Assembly: GCA_900555515.1 (NCBI GenBank)
Contig: USLO01000001.1
Location: 1 to 45,837 of the forward strand
Direction of reading: 5' to 3'
Length of the DNA: 45,837 nt
Origin: an uncultured Collinsella sp.
GTDB lineage: Bacteria; Actinomycetota; Coriobacteriia; Coriobacteriales; Coriobacteriaceae
In this document: positions 41,314 through 45,837 of the stretch, one piece after another
How the letters are laid out: every line of letters begins with the position of its first letter
How positions within the stretch are numbered: position 1 is the stretch's first letter
Program-made: the position numbers and the translations under genes
Notes under the pieces: model-generated
What the model saw: only the letters and a program-made list of their open reading frames with translations
Database searches by the model: none
What the model was told of the DNA's origin: nothing

Positions 41314-43572
41314 ATGCGTAATTCTGTATCCGACGTCACCGACGCCGAGATCCTGGACGAGACCCGCGAGGCCATGACCCAGGCTGCCTTCGACGCCGCC
41401 GATGAGGCCAATGCTGCCCAGGCCGTCGAGTCCGCTACCGAGAGCCTGCCCGCCTTTGACGAGCTGGGCCTTTCCGACGAGATGCTTCGTGCTATCGAGA
41501 ACCTGGGCTACACGGCGCCCACGCCCGTTCAGGCCGGTTCGATCCCCGTGGTGCTCGAGGGTCGCGACCTGCTTGCCGCCGCTCAGACCGGCACTGGCAA
41601 GACGGCCGCCTTTTTGTTGCCGACCATGAACAATCTGGAGCACATCGCTCCGCCCAAGCCCGTGCGCGAGCGTGGCGGCCGCAATCGCCGTCGCGGTGCC
41701 AAGAAGCCCGAGGGCAACGGCCGCGGCCCCGTGATGCTCGTTATCACCCCCACGCGCGAGCTTGCCCAGCAGATCGACGAGGTCGCGAGCAAAATCGCCG
41801 ACGTCACCGGCCATGTCGCCGTGACCGTCGTGGGCGGCGTGAGCTACAAGCCGCAAACCGCTGCCCTCAAGTACGGCTGCGACATTCTGGTTGCAACGCC
41901 GGGCCGTCTGGTCGATCTGATCGAGCAGGGTGCCTGCCACCTGGACGAGGTTAAGGTCCTGGTGCTCGACGAGGCCGATCGCATGCTCGACATGGGCTTT
42001 TTGCCCGCCGTCCGCCGCATTGTGCGCGAGACGCCGGCCGAGCGCCAGACGCTGCTGTTCTCGGCCACGCTCGACGAGGAGGCCGTGGGCGAGATCACCG
42101 ACCTGGTGAGCGATCCGGCACGCGTGGAGATCGCGCCCGCCACGTCGACCGCCGACACCGTCGACCAGTTTGTGTTCCCGGTGTCCATCGAGGCCAAGAA
42201 CAACCTGCTGCCCGAGTTCCTCAAGAAGGAGGGCCCGGAGCGCACGATCGTCTTTATGCGCACCAAGCACCGCGCCGACAGCTGCTGCCGTCGTCTGGAG
42301 CGTAAGGGCATTAAGGCCGCCGCGATTCACGGCAACCGCAGCCAGGCGCAGCGCGAGCGTGCCCTTTCGGCCTTCCGCGACGGCACCGTCGACGTGTTGG
42401 TGGCAACCGACGTACTTGCCCGCGGCATCGACATTAGCGACGTGCGCTACGTCGTGAACTTTGACGTACCGGCCGAGCCGACCGACTATATCCACCGCAT
42501 TGGCCGTACGGGTCGCGCCGGCGAGCTGGGCTGGGCCATCACGTTTGTGACCGAGCAGGACGTCGATGAGTTCTACGAGATCGAGAAGCTCATGGACAAG
42601 ACCGCCGACATCTACGAGGCCGGCGACCTGCATGTGGGTCCCAACCCGCCCGCCGTTGACCCCGAGCGCGACCCTGCGGCCTTTAAGGTGAAGAAAAAGA
42701 CCAAGCGCGGCAAGTCCAAGAGCAAGAAGAAGCTTGAGCAGGCGCGTCGCGACGGTAAGCGCAACGGTGACGATTACGGCGATGTGGCCGGTCGTTCCAA
42801 CCGTGGTCGCGGCGACGGCGAGCGTCCGAGCCGTCCCAAGCGTGGCGGCAAGACCCGCGTGCGCGAGGGCGTTCAGGCTCGCGTGGACGAGGCTGTGGAG
42901 AGCGTGGCCCGCGAGGTGGCTGCCGAGGAGCGCGCCAGTGCTGGTGCCGTTGAGCAGCCTGCGCGCGGCAACCGTGCCGAGCGTCGTGCCAAGCAGTTCC
43001 AGGGCGAGGCACACCGCCGTCGTCGTGAGGACGAGGACCGTGGCGGTCGTCGCCGTGTTGAGCGCGAGGACGAGGGCCGTGGTTCGCGCGGCGGCAAGCG
43101 CGGCTCGGGTGACCGTCGTCGCTCCGGTCGCGATGGCGAGCGCGGCGGGCGCGATGAGCGCCGTGGCGGCGAAGGCCGTGGTTCGCGTGACGAGCGTGGT
43201 GCCCGCGCCGGCGAGTCCCGCGGCGGCAAGCGCTTTGACGAGCGCGGAGGTCGCGAGGGCGGCCGCGGTGGTGAGCGTCGCGAGGGCGCTCGCGGCAACG
43301 GTGGTCGCAGCGGCGCCCGTCGTTCGAATGAGTCGCGCGATCGTCGCGACCCGCGTGCCAGCCGCGATCGTCGCGATGACTGGCGCAATTACGATGACAC
43401 CCGCGAGGAGCGCCGTGGCGGCTATCGTGGCGGGCGTGGCGGCAACCAGGCCGGCTCCCGTGGCGGTCGCGCCGGCGGTCGCGATAACCGTGGCAGCTAT
43501 GGCAACAGCCGTGGCGGCAAGCGCGGTAGCAGCTCCCGCCGCCCCGGTGACGGCGGCGGCAAGCGTAAGTAA
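41314..43572 (+). CDS. DEAD-box ATP-dependent RNA helicase with RGG-rich tail
   Basis: 752 aa from ATG 41314 (AAGGA about 11 bases upstream; an in-frame GTG at 41278 is an alternative). After about 45 acidic residues comes a complete helicase core: Q motif FDELGLSDEMLRAIENLGYTAPTPVQ, motif I AQTGTGKT (about 90-97), Ia PTRELAQQ, Ib TPGRLVDL, II DEAD, III SAT, IV IVFMRTKHRAD, V VATDVLARGIDI and VI HRIGRTGRAG. A loop GGRNRRRGAKKPEGNGRG is inserted between motifs I and Ia. The last 280 or so residues are Arg/Gly-rich (many RGG and DRR units), an RNA-binding disordered tail. It likely acts in ribosome assembly or RNA turnover. It is a single gene. Confidence 0.94.
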   Translation: MRNSVSDVTDAEILDETREAMTQAAFDAADEANAAQAVESATESLPAFDELGLSDEMLRAIENLGYTAPTPVQAGSIPVVLEGRDLLAAAQTGTGKTAAFLLPTMNNLEHIAPPKPVRERGGRNRRRGAKKPEGNGRGPVMLVITPTRELAQQIDEVASKIADVTGHVAVTVVGGVSYKPQTAALKYGCDILVATPGRLVDLIEQGACHLDEVKVLVLDEADRMLDMGFLPAVRRIVRETPAERQTLLFSATLDEEAVGEITDLVSDPARVEIAPATSTADTVDQFVFPVSIEAKNNLLPEFLKKEGPERTIVFMRTKHRADSCCRRLERKGIKAAAIHGNRSQAQRERALSAFRDGTVDVLVATDVLARGIDISDVRYVVNFDVPAEPTDYIHRIGRTGRAGELGWAITFVTEQDVDEFYEIEKLMDKTADIYEAGDLHVGPNPPAVDPERDPAAFKVKKKTKRGKSKSKKKLEQARRDGKRNGDDYGDVAGRSNRGRGDGERPSRPKRGGKTRVREGVQARVDEAVESVAREVAAEERASAGAVEQPARGNRAERRAKQFQGEAHRRRREDEDRGGRRRVEREDEGRGSRGGKRGSGDRRRSGRDGERGGRDERRGGEGRGSRDERGARAGESRGGKRFDERGGREGGRGGERREGARGNGGRSGARRSNESRDRRDPRASRDRRDDWRNYDDTREERRGGYRGGRGGNQAGSRGGRAGGRDNRGSYGNSRGGKRGSSSRRPGDGGGKRK

Positions 43573-43603
43573 CATACGCGTCGCGCGGTAAGGCGAGGCG
43601 ACC

Positions 43604-43641
43604 AGAGGGCTCCGGGCATGTTTTTGCTCAGAGCCCTTTTT
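43604..43641 (+). terminator. Terminator after the helicase gene
   Basis: AGGGCTC (43606-43612) and GAGCCCT (43631-43637) pair and run into TTTTT; the 18-base loop includes a TTTTT stretch. Confidence 0.75.
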
Positions 43642-43681
43642 GGTGCAAGGGGGACAGGTTGGTTTGCGCCAACGTCTTGAA

Positions 43682-43746
43682 GTTGCGGTGGAATACGGAC
43701 TGTTTTGGCCTTTTGAGCGGCTTTTCAGTCCCTATTTCACCGCAAC
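43682..43746. repeat. 65-bp palindromic repeat unit, second copy
   Basis: Arms GTTGCGGTGGAATACGGAC (43682-43700) and 43728-43746 match those of the copy at 8436-8500 with single-base changes; the loop is again 27 bases. A GGGGGACAGGTT half-element lies just upstream at about 43648, and GTGCCGGCA/GGAACGTCCC fragments lie downstream at 43775-43830. Together these fill most of the gap 43573-44008. Confidence 0.87.
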
Positions 43747-43924
43747 TCATGATTGGTACAAAGGGGCCAGAGCAAGGAGTGTCCCTGGGTGCCGGCAGAA
43801 AAGGAACGTCCCTAAGTGCCGCATTGTGGGTAACGCGTTTTATCAAATATGGCATTTATCTGCGGTAATGTTCTATTTCACCGCTGAGGGTGACATTTCA
43901 TGCCGCCTGCCGAACTGCGTGGAA

Positions 43925-43943
43925 ACCTAACAACTTTTTAGGT
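43925..43943. promoter_or_regulatory. Short inverted repeat before the oxidoreductase gene
   Basis: ACCTAA and TTAGGT with a 7-base spacer, 65 bases upstream of the ATG at 44009; a GCCCGG/CCGGGC hairpin follows at 43968-43987. Either could be an operator or leader structure. Weak evidence. Confidence 0.35.
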
Positions 43944-44008
43944 CAGTGTGTTGCATGTAGCATTTTCGCCCGGCCTCGCCTCCGGGCTGCCATGTGAGAG
44001 GGGATCTT

Positions 44009-45837
44009 ATGGCACGACTGCATGTAATGGAACGCAGCCACGCTCAGGCCGTCATGGACGACCTGCACGATGCGCTCGGACGCCGTCTGGCGGTGAGTTC
44101 GCTCGCCCCGTGTCCCGTTGAGTTTACGGCGGCGCTCGTCAACCTGTGCTCCACCCAGAGCTGCGGCAAGTGCACGCCCTGCCGCGTGGGCCTGAGCGCG
44201 CTGAGCGACCTGCTTGCCGATGTGCTCGAAGGGCGCGCCGATGAGTCCACGCTCAACCTGATTGAGCGCACGGCCCGCACCATCTACCTTTCGAGCGACT
44301 GCGCCATCGGCTACGAAGCTGGCGCCATGGCGCTCACGGCCATTCGTGGCTTCCGTGATGACTTTGAGCACCACATTCGTGAGCACTCCTGCGGATTTGA
44401 TCGCGAGGCCCGCGTCCCGTGTGTCTCGGGCTGCCCGGCGCACGTCGACATTCCCGGTTACATTTCGCTCGTCGAGGCCGGCCGCTATGCCGATGCCGTC
44501 AAGGTCATCCGCAAGAACAACCCGCTGCCGCTCGTCTGCGGCCTGGTGTGCGAGCATCCCTGCGAGATGCACTGTCGCCGTGGCATGGTCGACGACCCCA
44601 TGAACATCCTCGCCCTCAAGCGTTTTGCCGTTGAGCACAGTGACCTCAACGACCACAAGCCGCATGTAGTGGACAACACCGGCAAGCGCATCGCCGTGAT
44701 CGGCGGCGGCCCGGCCGGCCTTTCCTGCGCCTACTACCTGGCCGTGATGGGCCACAAGGTGACCATCTTTGAGCAGCGCCACCACCTGGGCGGCATGCTG
44801 CGCTATGGCATTCCCAGCTACCGTCTGCCGCGCGAGCGCCTGCAGGCCGAGATCGACTGGATCTTGAGCGTCGGCATCGACGTTGAGCTCGATCACTCCG
44901 TCAACGGCGAGGAGCTTGCCCGCCTGCGCGACGAGTTCGATGCCGTTTACCTGGCTATCGGTGCCCACAGCGATAAGAAGCTCGGCCTTCCGGGTGAAGA
45001 GGCGACCGGCGTGGAGTCGGCCGTCAAGATGCTGCGTGCCATCGGCGACGACGGGCTGCCCGACCTGAGCGGCCAGCGCGTGTGCGTCATCGGCGGCGGC
45101 AACGTGGCCATGGACGTGGCTCGCTCTGCTGTGCGCTGCGGTGCCGAAAAGGTGAGCATCGTCTACCGCCGTCGCATCTGCGATATGACGGCTCAGGACG
45201 CCGAGATCGCCGGCGCCCAGGCCGAGGGTTGCGAGGTTCTGGAGTTGACCGCCCCGCTCGCCATCGAGACGGGCGAGGACGGTCGCGTGAGCGGCCTGCG
45301 CGTGCAGCCGCAGATTATCGGCGAGCCCCGTCGCGGTCGTCCGGCCCCGCGTGCCGCCGCGACGCCCGAGCGCGTCATTCCCTGCGAGCGCGTGTTCGTG
45401 GCCATTGGCCAGGACATCGATTCCAAGCCGTTTGAGGACATGGGCATCGCCTGCAAGTGGGGTCGCGTCGTCACCGATTCGGACGGCGCCGTGCCCAACT
45501 TCGATGGCCTCTTTAGCGGCGGCGACTGCCAGACCGGCCCCGCCACCGTCATCCGCGCTATCAATGCCGGCCGTGTGGCTTCGGCAAACATCGACCACTA
45601 CCTGGGCTTCGATCACAAGATCAAGCTCGAGGTCGAGCTGCCGACCGTCCAGTTTAAGGGCAAGCATGAGTGTGGCCGCTGCGAGCTGGGCGAGCGCGAG
45701 GCCGGCGAGCGTATTCACGATTGGAATCTGGTCGAGCAGGGTCTCACCGAGCAGGAGGCGCGCCAGGAGGCAAGCCGCTGCCTGCGTTGCGACCACTTTG
45801 GCTTTGGCGCGTTCCGCGGAGGGAGGAACCTGGAATG
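44009..45837 (+). CDS. NuoF-type 4Fe-4S domain fused to GltD-like FAD/NAD(P) oxidoreductase (3' end at window edge)
   Basis: 609 codons are visible. The N-terminal part has SCGKCTPCRVG (C52, C55, C58) and a fourth Cys in SSDCAIG, the 4Fe-4S ligand set of NuoF/HydB subunits. Then come CVSGCPAHVDIPGYI and CGLVCEHPCEMHCRRG, FAD fold VIGGGPAGLSCAYYLA, GGMLRYGIPSYRLPRE, NAD(P) fold VIGGGNVAMDVARSA, and GGDCQTGPATVIRAINAGR near the end, as in GltD. A Cys-rich tail (CGRCELG, ASRCLRC) may hold another cluster. The last two bases are TG in frame and overlap an ATG at 45835, so the stop is very likely TGA in an ATGA overlap with the next gene. Such fusions serve as NAD(P)H modules of formate dehydrogenases or [FeFe]-hydrogenases; the partner lies outside the window. 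Confidence 0.9.
   Translation, partial: MARLHVMERSHAQAVMDDLHDALGRRLAVSSLAPCPVEFTAALVNLCSTQSCGKCTPCRVGLSALSDLLADVLEGRADESTLNLIERTARTIYLSSDCAIGYEAGAMALTAIRGFRDDFEHHIREHSCGFDREARVPCVSGCPAHVDIPGYISLVEAGRYADAVKVIRKNNPLPLVCGLVCEHPCEMHCRRGMVDDPMNILALKRFAVEHSDLNDHKPHVVDNTGKRIAVIGGGPAGLSCAYYLAVMGHKVTIFEQRHHLGGMLRYGIPSYRLPRERLQAEIDWILSVGIDVELDHSVNGEELARLRDEFDAVYLAIGAHSDKKLGLPGEEATGVESAVKMLRAIGDDGLPDLSGQRVCVIGGGNVAMDVARSAVRCGAEKVSIVYRRRICDMTAQDAEIAGAQAEGCEVLELTAPLAIETGEDGRVSGLRVQPQIIGEPRRGRPAPRAAATPERVIPCERVFVAIGQDIDSKPFEDMGIACKWGRVVTDSDGAVPNFDGLFSGGDCQTGPATVIRAINAGRVASANIDHYLGFDHKIKLEVELPTVQFKGKHECGRCELGEREAGERIHDWNLVEQGLTEQEARQEASRCLRCDHFGFGAFRGGRNLE

Noticed and set aside
41248..43575. 775-aa open frame antisense to the helicase gene
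   Set aside because: Low-complexity Ala/Thr/Val/Leu product that mirrors the helicase codons; no ribosome site. A GC-rich shadow.
43640..43930. Small 96-aa plus-strand frame in the repeat-rich gap
   Set aside because: It runs through palindromic repeat fragments and has no ribosome site or recognisable domain.
43943..45796. 617-aa open frame antisense to the oxidoreductase
   Set aside because: Shadow of a clearly real gene with complete FAD, NAD and iron-sulfur motifs on the other strand.

Overview
The window is GC-rich, densely coded chromosomal DNA. Its gene content (glutamate synthase GltBD, a CsoR/CopZ/CopA copper island, zinc-ribbon and FHA signalling proteins, and a NuoF-GltD type oxidoreductase), codon use and intergenic palindromic repeats suggest a Coriobacteriia gut actinobacterium, most likely Collinsella. 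This is an inference; there is no rRNA here to prove it. I see no tRNA, rRNA, integrase, transposase or cas gene.

Layout. 1-3137: 3' part of gltB, then gltD. 3138-7370: an unrecognised 235-aa gene, an endonuclease-like gene boxed in by arrays of 57-bp palindromic repeats, and a metal-dependent amidohydrolase. 7500-11322, minus strand: copA-copZ-csoR behind a promoter with a CsoR-type palindrome, then a small zinc-ribbon membrane protein. 11397-11775: five more 57-bp repeat units. 11818-40782: a roughly 29-kb signalling and putative conflict island (below). 40783-41313: terminator, two repeat units and a probable promoter. 41314-43572: DEAD-box RNA helicase with an RGG tail. 43573-44008: terminator and mixed repeats. 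44009-end: NuoF-GltD fusion oxidoreductase, cut by the window edge.

The island. The central plus-strand run (18009-31366) encodes a coiled-coil protein, a zinc-ribbon/FHA protein, a small radical-SAM activase-like enzyme, a ClpB-like AAA+ ATPase, a PP2C phosphatase, a 1176-aa membrane-anchored kinase with twelve N-terminal ETVTV repeats, two unrecognised proteins and two related single-pass proteins with Ca-binding-like loops and leucine-rich ectodomains. Minus-strand partners are two more membrane-anchored kinases (one with a DUF6273-like C-terminal domain) and an FHA protein. A second minus-strand set carries an 877-aa protein with a duplicated module, a 422-aa protein with a duplicated motif, a membrane TrkA-N/RyR-like protein and a TIR-DUF4357 protein. 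A 12-bp palindrome, TGTTGCGCAACA (perfect or one mismatch), lies in five intergenic regions of this island and I saw it nowhere else between genes. This is the best evidence that the separate transcription units form one regulon.

Working model (inference). Membrane kinases and PP2C set the phosphorylation of Thr-rich repeat tails read by FHA proteins. The AAA+ ATPase and radical-SAM protein do remodelling or modification work. The TIR protein (putative NADase) and RyR/TrkA-N membrane protein look like effector and sensor parts. It resembles no named defence system I can match: no ThsA, no type VI secretion structural genes, no CBASS cyclase.
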